Source: Candidatus Accumulibacter sp. 66-26
GTDB taxonomy: Bacteria; Pseudomonadota; Gammaproteobacteria; Burkholderiales; Rhodocyclaceae
Direction: 5' to 3'
Assembly (NCBI GenBank): GCA_001897745.1
Contig: MKUH01000025.1
Coordinates: 110,009 to 174,008 of the forward strand
Length of the DNA: 64,000 bases
Within the stretch, counting starts at the first letter, position 1; each line of letters begins with the position of its first letter. The notes under the pieces are model-generated. The model did not search any database. It was not told the DNA's origin and saw only the letters and a program-made list of their open reading frames with translations. Position numbers and translations under genes: made by a program. This document shows, in pieces, positions 49,241-58,414 of this stretch.

Positions 49241-51598
49241 TCAGGCGGCGGCCCGATCGGCGACGGGCAGAGGCTGCTGCGCACTGCGTCCGAAGTCGAA
49301 GGGGAAATCGTCGACGCGGATCACGATGTCGCGCAGATCGTTGCGGCGCTTGAGCACGGCGTATTCGTCGGCGCTGACGATGCCGGCCTTGAGCGCCGCC
49401 TGTGCGACGTCGCGCACGTTGGCCTCCGGGTTGTCGTCGAACACGCCGCTCTTCTCCGCGGCGCGGATCTTAGCTTCAATCGGCTCGGCCTCGAGCGTGG
49501 CCTTGAGGGCCAGCTCGATGGCGCCGACCGGTTCGTTCTCGACCAACGGCAGATAGGCTTCGGCGGTCAAGCGATCGCGCGTCGCCGACGGTTCGATGAG
49601 CGCCTTCGCCACGCGGTGGCCGATCTCGTCGGACGGCGCCACGAGGGGCTGCCCGAGCGGGAAGAGGACACGTTTCAGGAACCACGCCACCGGCTTGCTC
49701 GGGTAGTTGGCCAGCACGCCGTCGAATGCCTGCTGCGCCTTGAACAGAGCGTCCTGAACGGACCAGTGCATGAGCGGCGCATCGGCCGCCTGGCGGCCTT
49801 CGGCCTCGAAGCGCTTGAGCGTCGCCGAGCACAGATACATCATCGAGAGGATGTCGCCGAGGCGTGCGGAAAGCTTCTCGCGCCGCTTCAGGCCGCCGCC
49901 GAGCACCAGCATCGAAACGTCGGAAAGGAAGGCGAACGCGGACGAAAAACGCGTCAGCTGCCGATAGTAGCCCTGCGCTTCCGGCGCGACGCCGGCCGGA
50001 ACGGAAACGAAGCGCGATCCGGTCAGCCCCATCCACAGGGCGCGCATCGCGTTCGAAACGGAGAAACCGATGTGACCGAACAGCGCGGCGTCGAATTCGA
50101 CGAGGCCTTGGGCCCCGTCCTTGTTCTGCGCCGCCTGCATTTCCTTGAGCACGTACGGATGGCAGCGGATGGCGCCCTGCCCGAAGAGAATCAGGCTGCG
50201 CGTGAGGATGTTGGCGCCTTCGACCGTGATGCCGATCGGAATCTGCTGATAGGCGCGGCCGAGGAAGTTCGACGGGCCGAGGCAGATGCCCTTGCCGCCG
50301 ATGATGTCCATGCCGTCGTTGACCACCTGGCGCGCGCGCTCGGTGACGTGGTACTTGGCGATCGCCGAGACGACCGAGGGCTTCTCACCGAGGTCGACGG
50401 CGCCGGCCGTCATCTTGCGCACGGCGTCCATCATGTAGGTGTAAGCGCCGATGCGGGTGAGCGCCTCCTCGACGCCTTCGAACTTGCCGACCGCCATCTT
50501 GAACTGGCTGCGCACGCGGGCGTAGCCGCCGACGGCGCGCGCCGTGAGCTGCGCCATGCCGGTATTCGACGAAGGCAGCGAGATCGAGCGTCCGGCGGCC
50601 AGGCACTCCATCAGCATGCGCCAACCCTGGCCGGCCATCTGCGGGCCGCCGATGATGTAGTCGAGCGGCATGAAGACATCCTTGCCTCGCGTCGGGCCGT
50701 TCATGAACTGCGCGTTGAGCGGGAACAAGCGGCGGCGCGTTTCGACGCCCGGGGTGTCCCACGGCACCAGCGCGCAGGTAATGCCGATGTGCTTTTTGTC
50801 GCCGAGCAGGCCGTCCGGGTCGTACATATGGAAGGCCAGTCCGAGGATGGTGCACACCGGGCCGAGCGTGATGTAGCGCTTGTCCCAGGTGACGCGCATG
50901 CCGAGCACTTCCTTGCCCTGCCACATGCCCTTGCAGACGATGCCGACATCGGGAATCGACGCCGCATCCGACCCCGCCCACGGACTGGTCAGCGCGAAGG
51001 CGGGAATCTCCAACCCCTTGGCCAGACGCGGCAGATAGTGGTTCTTCTGCGCTTCGGTACCGTAGTGCAGCAGCAATTCGGCCGGACCGAGCGAATTAGG
51101 CACCATCACCGAGACGGCCAGCGCCGACGAACGCGTCGACAGCTTGGTCACCACCTGCGAGTGGGCGTAGGCCGAGAATTCGAGGCCGCCGTACTTCTTC
51201 GGAATGATCATCCCGAGGAAGCCCTTGTCCTTGATGAACTGCCACGTTTCGGGCGTCATGTCCTGCAGTTCGTGCGACACCTGCCAGTCGTCGACGAGGG
51301 CGCAGGCCTGCGCCACCTCGTTGTCCATGAAAGACTGCTCTTCCGGCTTCAACGTCGGCTGCGGATAGGCGAGCAGCTTGTTCCAGTCCGGCTTGCCGCG
51401 GAACAGTTCGCCGTCCCACCACACCGTGCCGGCCTCGAGCGCTTCGCGCTCGGTGTCGGACATCTGGGGCAAGATCTTCTTGTACGTTTTGAAAATGGAC
51501 CGGCTGATCAGCGCGCGCCGCAGGGGGCGAACACCGATCAGCACGGCAACTGCCACGACGGCGGTACCGACGAGCAGAGGGATGATCGATTCGATCAT
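49241..51598 (-). CDS. fadE: Acyl-CoA dehydrogenase FadE
   Basis: A 785-residue FAD enzyme for the first step of beta-oxidation. It has an N-terminal membrane segment (IIPLLVGTAVVAVAVLIG) and the large FadE architecture (E. coli FadE 814), with ALTSPWAGSDAASIPD, GRSISLPSSNTG and GITVEGANILTRSLILFGQGAIRCHP-type stretches of the family. GGAGA lies 7 bases before the ATG. It is 24 bases after the TetR gene. Confidence 0.95.
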   Translation of the reverse strand: MIESIIPLLVGTAVVAVAVLIGVRPLRRALISRSIFKTYKKILPQMSDTEREALEAGTVWWDGELFRGKPDWNKLLAYPQPTLKPEEQSFMDNEVAQACALVDDWQVSHELQDMTPETWQFIKDKGFLGMIIPKKYGGLEFSAYAHSQVVTKLSTRSSALAVSVMVPNSLGPAELLLHYGTEAQKNHYLPRLAKGLEIPAFALTSPWAGSDAASIPDVGIVCKGMWQGKEVLGMRVTWDKRYITLGPVCTILGLAFHMYDPDGLLGDKKHIGITCALVPWDTPGVETRRRLFPLNAQFMNGPTRGKDVFMPLDYIIGGPQMAGQGWRMLMECLAAGRSISLPSSNTGMAQLTARAVGGYARVRSQFKMAVGKFEGVEEALTRIGAYTYMMDAVRKMTAGAVDLGEKPSVVSAIAKYHVTERARQVVNDGMDIIGGKGICLGPSNFLGRAYQQIPIGITVEGANILTRSLILFGQGAIRCHPYVLKEMQAAQNKDGAQGLVEFDAALFGHIGFSVSNAMRALWMGLTGSRFVSVPAGVAPEAQGYYRQLTRFSSAFAFLSDVSMLVLGGGLKRREKLSARLGDILSMMYLCSATLKRFEAEGRQAADAPLMHWSVQDALFKAQQAFDGVLANYPSKPVAWFLKRVLFPLGQPLVAPSDEIGHRVAKALIEPSATRDRLTAEAYLPLVENEPVGAIELALKATLEAEPIEAKIRAAEKSGVFDDNPEANVRDVAQAALKAGIVSADEYAVLKRRNDLRDIVIRVDDFPFDFGRSAQQPLPVADRAAA

Positions 51599-51622
51599 TG
51601 CTGGTTCTCCTGATTTATGGTC

Positions 51623-52351
51623 TTAGGCCGTTTTCGGCAACGGCATTTCTTGTTGTTGGTAGGCATCGCCCTCGAACTGCGGCAGCGGGGCGCGCAGGCC
51701 GCCGAGCAGGAAGGGCATGACGCGCGCGGCCAGTTGCTTGGCCGCATTCCTCTCGCCGGCCTTCTCTCCAGAAAGATCGCCCAGTTCGCAACCGGTGACG
51801 ACCTGCAGGATGTCGGTGCCGGCGATCGCATAGGACATTGCGCCGAGCATGAAGTGGAAGCGCCAGATGATCTCGGCCTTAGGCACGTCGGGCAGTGCGC
51901 GAAACAACGCGAGCTTGTAACGCTCGATCACTTCGGCGTACTCACCGGCGAAGAAAGTCCGGATAAAATCCGCCGGCTCGGTCAGCGTGCGGCCGAGCAG
52001 GCGCAGGAAGGTCATGCCGCCGAGCGCTTCGTTCTCGCCCATGCGCAGTAGCGTGCCGAAAAACGCCTCGAGCACCTGCGAAGGCTTGAGCGGCGCGCCG
52101 CCCGCTTCGGCTTCGAGCGCGTCGAGTTCGTGCAGGCGCTCGTGGTTGAGCCAGGCCAGCCGGCGCCGGAACACCTCGCGCAGCAGCGCTTCCTTGGAAC
52201 CGAAGTGGTAATTGACCGCCGCCAGATTGACCTCGGCGTCGCCGGTGATCATCCGCATCGACGTTCCCTCGTAGCCATGCGCCATGAACAGGCGCTCGGC
52301 GACGTCGAGAATGCGCTCGCGGGTATCCTGGCTGGTCTTGTTGTCTGACAT
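51623..52351 (-). CDS. TetR family regulator of the beta-oxidation operon
   Basis: A 242-residue regulator. The N-terminal TetR helix-turn-helix reads RERILDVAERLFMAHGYEGT, then AAVNYHFGSKEALLREVF. The rest is an all-helical ligand domain, probably sensing an acyl-CoA. It heads the fadE operon; the inverted repeat AAACG-N2-CGTTT lies 39 bases before its ATG and recurs before fadB. It resembles PsrA/FadR-type regulators in role. Confidence 0.9.
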   Translation of the reverse strand: MSDNKTSQDTRERILDVAERLFMAHGYEGTSMRMITGDAEVNLAAVNYHFGSKEALLREVFRRRLAWLNHERLHELDALEAEAGGAPLKPSQVLEAFFGTLLRMGENEALGGMTFLRLLGRTLTEPADFIRTFFAGEYAEVIERYKLALFRALPDVPKAEIIWRFHFMLGAMSYAIAGTDILQVVTGCELGDLSGEKAGERNAAKQLAARVMPFLLGGLRAPLPQFEGDAYQQQEMPLPKTA

Positions 52352-52389
52352 ATACGGCTCGCTGGAAAGATAAAAACAGACGCTTGGTT

Positions 52390-52403
52390 CAAACGTTCGT
52401 TTA
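52390..52403. promoter_or_regulatory. Predicted operator upstream of the TetR gene
   Basis: CAAACGTTCGTTTA, holding the repeat AAACG-N2-CGTTT, in an AT-rich divergent promoter region. It matches the site before fadB and suggests autoregulation. Confidence 0.65.
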
Positions 52404-52538
52404 AATCATATGGATATCCATTGGCGAATGCAAGATTTTTTTACGATTCCGTAACTTGGCGGTGAAAACCCGGCGATTCGCCCGGCCGGGCCAGCGTGTC
52501 ATACTTGGCGCCTCGATTGAAAACCCTACGTCTGCCAC

Positions 52539-54389
52539 ATGCGCCGTTCCTCCAGCCCCCGCCCTCCCGTCGGCCAGCCGCCCGCCGAAACCCATCTCTG
52601 GCGAACTCTGAACAGCCTCGCTCCGTATCTGTGGCAGTACAAGTGGCGCGTTCTGCTGGCGCTTTCCTGTCTGCTCGGCGCGAAGCTCGCCAACGTTGCC
52701 GTGCCGCTCGTCTTCAAGGAGATGATCGACGGCCTCACCGGAGAGCAGCAACTGCTCGCCCTGCCGGCGCTGCTGCTCACGCTGTACGGCGCGCTACGGT
52801 TTTCGACCTCGCTATTCACCGAACTGCGCGAAATCCTGTTCGCCCGCGTCACGCAGCAGGCGGTCCGGCGCATCGCGCTGCAGGTCTTCCGCCACCTGCA
52901 CGCGCTGTCGCTGCGCTTCCACCTCGACCGGCAGACGGGCGGCGTATCGCGCGACATCGAGCGCGGAACGCGGTCGATTTCCAGCCTGATCAGCTACACC
53001 CTGTACTCGATCCTGCCGACCCTGGTCGAAATCACGCTCGTTCTCGGCATCCTGTTCTTCAAGTACGACAGCGGCTTCGTCGTCATCACGCTGATTTCGC
53101 TGACGGCCTACATCGTGTTCACGATCACGGTCAGCAACTGGCGCATCGACCTGCGCCGCAAGGTCAACGACAGCGACTCGGCGGCCAACACGCGCGCCAT
53201 CGACAGCCTGCTCAACTACGAGACGGTCAAATACTTCAACAACGAGGAATTCGAGGCGCGGCGCTACGACACGCAGATGCGCAACTGGGAGGACGCGGCG
53301 ACGCGCAGCCAGATTTCGCTCTCCTACCTCAACCTCGGACAGCAGATCATCATCGCCCTCGGCGTCACGGCGATGATGTGGCGGGCCGCCAGCGGCGTCG
53401 TCGCCGGCACGATGACGATCGGCGATCTGGTCCTGGTCAATGCCTTCCTGATCCAGCTCTACATGCCGCTCAATTTCCTCGGCATCGTCTATCGCGAGAT
53501 CCGCCAGGCGCTGGCGGACATCGAGCGCATGTTCGATCTGCTGGCGGTGAACCGCGAGGTCGCCGATGCGCCGGATGCCGTCGACCTCGCGCCGGGACCG
53601 CTCGCGGTACGCTTCGAGGCCGTCGACTTCAGCTACGACCCGAAGCGCCAAATCCTGCACGAGGTGGATTTCGCGATTCCGGCCGGCCATACGCTGGCCG
53701 TCGTCGGGCATTCCGGCTCGGGGAAATCGACGTTGGCACGCCTGCTCTACCGCTTCTACGACGTCGGTCGCGGGCACGTCCGTTTGAACGGACACGATCT
53801 GCGCGCGCTCACCCAGTCGAGCCTGCGCGCAGCGATCGGCATCGTTCCGCAGGACACGGTGCTGTTCAACGACACGATTTTCTACAACATCCAGTACGGC
53901 CGCCCGGACGCCGCGCGCGACGAGGTACTGGCCGCGGCCCGCGCCGCGCAGCTCGCCGGCTTCATCGAGTCGCTGCCCGACGGCTACGAAACACGCGTCG
54001 GCGAACGCGGCCTCAAGCTCTCGGGCGGCGAGAAGCAGCGCGTCGCCATCGCCCGCGCGCTGCTCAAGAATCCGCCGCTCCTGATCTTCGACGAAGCGAC
54101 CTCGGCGCTCGACTCGAAAACCGAGAAGGCCATCCAGGCCAGTCTCGACTACGCCGCGCGCGGCCGCACCACGCTGGTCATCGCGCACCGCCTGTCGACG
54201 GTAATGAACGCCGACGAGATTCTCGTCATGGACGGCGGACGCATCGTCGAGCGCGGCGCCCACCCGGCACTGCTCGAGGCCGGCGGACGCTACGCGCAGA
54301 TGTGGGCCCTGCAGCAGCAGGAGGAAGCGCTGGCGGACGCACCGGCTGAAACGCCCGCCCCCACGCCAGCCCTCAGTCCGGCCGTCTGA
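52539..54389 (+). CDS. ABC exporter, Atm1/HMT1 type (heavy metal or glutathione-linked)
   Basis: A 616-residue half-transporter with six membrane segments followed by an ATPase. Family features: LNYETVKYFNNEEFE in the membrane domain, Walker A GHSGSGKST near residue 393, signature LSGGEKQR and Walker B LLIFDEATSALD. Atm1-type proteins export glutathione conjugates, metals or Fe-S precursors. No clear ribosome site precedes the ATG. It lies 15 bases upstream of the sensor kinase gene, so the four genes may share a transcript. Confidence 0.93.
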   Translation: MRRSSSPRPPVGQPPAETHLWRTLNSLAPYLWQYKWRVLLALSCLLGAKLANVAVPLVFKEMIDGLTGEQQLLALPALLLTLYGALRFSTSLFTELREILFARVTQQAVRRIALQVFRHLHALSLRFHLDRQTGGVSRDIERGTRSISSLISYTLYSILPTLVEITLVLGILFFKYDSGFVVITLISLTAYIVFTITVSNWRIDLRRKVNDSDSAANTRAIDSLLNYETVKYFNNEEFEARRYDTQMRNWEDAATRSQISLSYLNLGQQIIIALGVTAMMWRAASGVVAGTMTIGDLVLVNAFLIQLYMPLNFLGIVYREIRQALADIERMFDLLAVNREVADAPDAVDLAPGPLAVRFEAVDFSYDPKRQILHEVDFAIPAGHTLAVVGHSGSGKSTLARLLYRFYDVGRGHVRLNGHDLRALTQSSLRAAIGIVPQDTVLFNDTIFYNIQYGRPDAARDEVLAAARAAQLAGFIESLPDGYETRVGERGLKLSGGEKQRVAIARALLKNPPLLIFDEATSALDSKTEKAIQASLDYAARGRTTLVIAHRLSTVMNADEILVMDGGRIVERGAHPALLEAGGRYAQMWALQQQEEALADAPAETPAPTPALSPAV

Positions 54390-54404
54390 GCCCCGGCCGC
54401 CGGC

Positions 54405-57400
54405 ATGTCCCGCCTCTCCCCGCGCAGCGCAAAGCGCTCTCCTCGGCTGCTCCCCATCGCCGTCACGCTCGTCTCGCTGGCCTTGACGCTGGGCATCTGG
54501 GCACGCGAGCAGCGCAACGAAACGGAGGTGCGGCAGGCAGCGATGGCGCGTGAAATCGCACTGATCAGCGTCGAACTGCGCGACCGTCTGAATTCGCACG
54601 CGCTGTTTCTGCGCAGCATTCGCGCCTTCTTTGCCAGCACGCCGAAAGTCACGCCCGAACAATGGCGCAGCTTCACGCGCCAGCTCGACATCGAACACCA
54701 CGCTCCCGGACTCGAAGCGTACGGCTACGCGCAGCGCGCCAATCCGGACGCGGCGCAGGCCTACTTCAGCGCGCTCTACCGCGAGAACCGTCCGCCGGAC
54801 CCCATGAAGCAAATGTCCGCCGAGTTCGACGCGCCTTTCCGCCTGATCCACATCGCGCCGCTGGTCGAGCATGTGCAGCGCGGACTGGGCAACGATATCC
54901 TCGCGGAGAATCACCGGCGCCAGGCGGCCGAGCAGGCGCGCGATACCGACGATGTCGCCCTGACCGGGCGCACCGCACTGCGCATCGACACCAGCGCGCT
55001 CCCCCAACCCGCCCTGCTGATGATGATGCCGGTCTACCTTGCCGGCACGGCGCCGCGCACGGTCGGCGAACGCCGCGCCGCCATCGTCGGCCTGGTGACC
55101 GCGGCCTACCGTATGAGCGATCTGGTCGGCTCGCTCAACGCCGCCCGCAACAGCGACCTCGCGCTGCGCATCTTCGACGACGAAGGCGAGGGCAACGGCG
55201 ACGACGGAGAAGGGCTGACCCTGCTCTTCGATTCTTTCCCGGCAGCCGGCACTTCTGCGCCGCCGGAAGAGCGCGAGCTTCTTTTCGGACAGCGCAAATG
55301 GCTGCTCCAGTTTCAGCCGAAAAGCAGGCCGCCCCTGTTCGGCGAATCCACCCTGCTGCTCGCCGGCGGCCTGACGATCACCCTGCTGCTCGGCCTGCTG
55401 ACCTGGAATCTGGCGACGCGGCGCGCCTCGGCCGAAGCCTACGCCCGACGGACCAACGCAGAGCTGCTGCATTCGGAAGAACGCTTCCAGCTGGTGACGC
55501 AGGGAACCAACGACGGCCTGTGGGATCGCGACCTGGCGAGCGGCGACATCTACTTCTCCGAACGTCTGGAACAGCTCATCGGGTATGCGCCCGGCACGTT
55601 GCCGCGCGATGCCGGCTTCCTCCTCTCGCGCATCCATCCGGAGGATCTGCCCAACGTGCGCGCCGCCGGACGGCGCCACCTGAAGGAGCGGGCTCCCTAC
55701 GACATCGAGTACCGGGTGCTGGCGGCCGACAACCGCTGGCGCTGGTTCCGCGCTCGCGGGCAGGCGGTCTGGGACGACAGCGGACGCGCGGTACGCATGG
55801 CCGGCTCGATCAGCGACGTCAGCCCGCGCAAGGAAGCCGAATCGCAGCTCGAACACTACAAAAACTTCCTCAGCACCGTCCTGCGCTCGATCCCCCTCCC
55901 CGTCTTCGTCAAGGATCGCGACGGCCGCTTCATCATGGTCAATGCCGCGATGTGCGAGTTTGCCAACGGCGACGAAAAAAAGCTGACCGGCGCGCGCGAA
56001 CTCGCCAACGCCCCCCAGGCGCCGGAGACGGAACTGAAGATCCGCGCCATGGACGAACGCGTTTTTTCGAGCGGCCGGACGCAAACCGAAGAGTACGCGC
56101 TGGCGATTCCGGGGCGCGGCCTGCGCAGCGTGATCGCCCACAAGACGAAGGCCACGACCCCGGACGGTGCCCCGATCATGATCGGCACGCTGACCGACGT
56201 GACCGAGCAGCGCGCGGCGGAGCGCGCCACCTTGCGCAGCAACCGGAAGCTGCAGGCGATCCTCGACGCCACGACCGAAGTTTCGATCATCTCGACGGAT
56301 ACCGCGGGCATCATCCGGACCTTCAATCGCGGCGCGGAAAAGATGCTGGCCTATGCGGCGGACGAAATGATCGACCGCCAGTCGCTGACGGCCCTCCATC
56401 TCGAATCGGAAATCGCGCAACGCGGCGGCGAGCTTTCCGCGCAGCTCGGCCATCCCGTTTCCGGCTTCGACATTTTCATCTCCCACCCTCGGCTAGGCGG
56501 CGTCGAGCGGCGCGAATGGACCTATGTGCGGCGCGACGGAAGCCAGCTCGCGGTCAGTCTGGTGGTGACCGCGGTACATGACGAATCCGGAGAAATTTCG
56601 GGCTATCTCGGCATCGCCCTGGACATCACCGAGCGCCTGCGCGCCGAGGCGGAGCTGCTCCGCCATCGCGACCACCTGCGCGAACTGGTCTCCGAACAGA
56701 CCGCCGAACTGCTCTACGCCAAGGAGGCCGCCGAACGGGCGAGCGCGGCCAAATCGGAGTTCCTGGCCAATATGTCGCACGAACTGCGCACGCCGATGCA
56801 TGCGGTTCTCGGCTTCGCCGAGCTCGGCGAGGGCAAGTCGCGCACGGTAGGCGTAGAAAAGCTGCAGCACTACTTCGAACGCATCCGCCAGAGCGGCGAA
56901 CGTCTGCTGGCGCTGCTCAACGATCTGCTCGACCTGTCCAAGCTGGAAGCCGGAAAAATGTCCGTCGAGCTCGCCCGGCACGACGTCCTGGCCTGCCTGC
57001 GCGACGCGGCCGGCGAACTCGAACCGCTGCTCGCGAACCGCCGGCAACAGCTGCTCATCGAAGACCCGCCCGGCTCCACCGACGCCGTCTGCGATCCCAT
57101 CCGTCTCGGCCAGGTCTTCCGCAACCTGCTGTCGAACGCGATCAAGTTCTCGCCGGAAGGCGGGCGGATCGTCGTCCGCTTCGCTCCCGACACGCTTCCC
57201 GCCGGCCGCCGTACCGGCGACGATGCGGCGCTGCCGGCCTTGCGCATCACCATCAGCGACGACGGCCCCGGCATTCCGCCCGAGGAACTCGAGGCGATCT
57301 TCGACAAATTCATGCAGAGCAGCAAGACCAAGAGCGGCGCCGGCGGCACCGGCCTCGGGCTGGCCATCTGCCGCGAAATCCTGAATGCGCACCGCGGCAG

Positions 57401-57503
57401 TATCCGGGCATGCAATAATCCGGCGGGCGGCGCATCGTTCATCGTGCAGTTGCCCGTCATTCCCAACCCGTTGCTCGCATCCCGCTCGCGCAAGGAATCA
57501 TGA
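54405..57503 (+). CDS. CHASE-PAS hybrid-type membrane sensor histidine kinase
   Basis: A 1032-residue sensor. A membrane segment near residues 17-33 and another near 318-340 (LLLAGGLTITLLLGLLTW) flank a periplasmic CHASE domain (PGLEAYGYAQRANPD). Three PAS domains follow (about 360-480, 485-605, 615-745), then a short coiled coil, the phospho-acceptor His near residue 792 in SHELRTPMHAVLG, the N box RNLLSNAIKFSPE and the G boxes ending GTGLGLAICREI. It has no receiver of its own; the next gene, overlapping by 4 bases, supplies one. Confidence 0.92.
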   Translation: MSRLSPRSAKRSPRLLPIAVTLVSLALTLGIWAREQRNETEVRQAAMAREIALISVELRDRLNSHALFLRSIRAFFASTPKVTPEQWRSFTRQLDIEHHAPGLEAYGYAQRANPDAAQAYFSALYRENRPPDPMKQMSAEFDAPFRLIHIAPLVEHVQRGLGNDILAENHRRQAAEQARDTDDVALTGRTALRIDTSALPQPALLMMMPVYLAGTAPRTVGERRAAIVGLVTAAYRMSDLVGSLNAARNSDLALRIFDDEGEGNGDDGEGLTLLFDSFPAAGTSAPPEERELLFGQRKWLLQFQPKSRPPLFGESTLLLAGGLTITLLLGLLTWNLATRRASAEAYARRTNAELLHSEERFQLVTQGTNDGLWDRDLASGDIYFSERLEQLIGYAPGTLPRDAGFLLSRIHPEDLPNVRAAGRRHLKERAPYDIEYRVLAADNRWRWFRARGQAVWDDSGRAVRMAGSISDVSPRKEAESQLEHYKNFLSTVLRSIPLPVFVKDRDGRFIMVNAAMCEFANGDEKKLTGARELANAPQAPETELKIRAMDERVFSSGRTQTEEYALAIPGRGLRSVIAHKTKATTPDGAPIMIGTLTDVTEQRAAERATLRSNRKLQAILDATTEVSIISTDTAGIIRTFNRGAEKMLAYAADEMIDRQSLTALHLESEIAQRGGELSAQLGHPVSGFDIFISHPRLGGVERREWTYVRRDGSQLAVSLVVTAVHDESGEISGYLGIALDITERLRAEAELLRHRDHLRELVSEQTAELLYAKEAAERASAAKSEFLANMSHELRTPMHAVLGFAELGEGKSRTVGVEKLQHYFERIRQSGERLLALLNDLLDLSKLEAGKMSVELARHDVLACLRDAAGELEPLLANRRQQLLIEDPPGSTDAVCDPIRLGQVFRNLLSNAIKFSPEGGRIVVRFAPDTLPAGRRTGDDAALPALRITISDDGPGIPPEELEAIFDKFMQSSKTKSGAGGTGLGLAICREILNAHRGSIRACNNPAGGASFIVQLPVIPNPLLASRSRKES

Positions 57504-58414
57504 GTGCCAACCTGCTGATCGTCGATGACGAGCCCATCAACCTCGAGATCATCTCCGAGTACTTCGAAGGCACCGGCTATCGGCTGAAGCTGTTCGAGAG
57601 CGGGGACGCCGCCTGGACGTACCTGCAGACGAGCGACTACGCATGCGATCTGGCGATTCTGGATCGCATGATGCCGGGCCTCGACGGCATCGCGCTGCTC
57701 AAGCGGATCAAGTCGGACGCCCGTCTGGCCAACCTGCCGGTCGTGATGCAGACCGCGGCGTCGGCCCCCGACCAGCTGCGCGAAGGCCTGTTGGCCGGCG
57801 CCTACTACTACCTGACGAAGCCCTACGAGCGCGACTCGCTGCTCTCGATCGTCCGCGCCGCGTTGAGCGACGCGGCAACCAAGACGACCCTGCAGCAGCG
57901 CCTGCGCGAAAACGCGGATGCGCTGCAACTGCTCCGCGAAGCCCGCTTCGAGATCGGCACGATCGAGGAAGCGAGCCGCCTCGCGACATTCCTCGCGCAG
58001 GCTTGCCCGCGCCCGGACGGCGCCATCCTGGGGCTGTCCGAATTGCTGATCAACGCCGTCGAGCACGGCAATCTCGGCATCAACTACACCTTCAAGGCCG
58101 AGCTCAAGCGGCAGGATCGCTGGCTGGACGAAGTCGCGCGCCGCGCGGCCCTGCCGGAAAACCGCGACAAGCGCGTGCACGTGCACGTCGCCCGGGAAAC
58201 CGGCCGCCTGGTCGTCCGCATCAGCGACGAGGGGCAGGGCTTCGATTGGCACCAGTATCTCGATTTCGATCCGGCACGCGCCTTCGACCCGAACGGCCGC
58301 GGCATCGCGCTGGCGCGCCTGGGCAGCTTCGACAGTCTCGAATACCAAGGCTGCGGCAACGTCGTCGTCGCCACGATCGCCGACCATCAACCACCGACAC
58401 CCGAATCCGCATGA
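57500..58414 (+). CDS. Response regulator with C-terminal GHKL (anti-sigma-kinase-like) ATPase domain
   Basis: A 304-residue protein. The receiver has the acidic pair in VDDEP, phospho-acceptor Asp55 in LAILDRMMPG and Lys107 in YLTKPYE. After a helical linker, residues 150-300 look like an RsbW/SpoIIAB-type ATPase: the N box ELLINAVEHGNLGI near 181-194 and ISDEGQGFDW near 246. That is an unusual output for a receiver. It is coupled on both sides by ATGA overlaps, to the kinase before it and the phosphatase after it. Confidence 0.87.
   Translation: MSANLLIVDDEPINLEIISEYFEGTGYRLKLFESGDAAWTYLQTSDYACDLAILDRMMPGLDGIALLKRIKSDARLANLPVVMQTAASAPDQLREGLLAGAYYYLTKPYERDSLLSIVRAALSDAATKTTLQQRLRENADALQLLREARFEIGTIEEASRLATFLAQACPRPDGAILGLSELLINAVEHGNLGINYTFKAELKRQDRWLDEVARRAALPENRDKRVHVHVARETGRLVVRISDEGQGFDWHQYLDFDPARAFDPNGRGIALARLGSFDSLEYQGCGNVVVATIADHQPPTPESA

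Noticed and set aside
52812..56486. A 1224-codon minus-strand open frame opposite the ABC exporter and the sensor kinase
   Set aside because: Antisense to two well-supported genes with Walker, PAS and kinase motifs; its composition is typical of GC-driven shadow frames.
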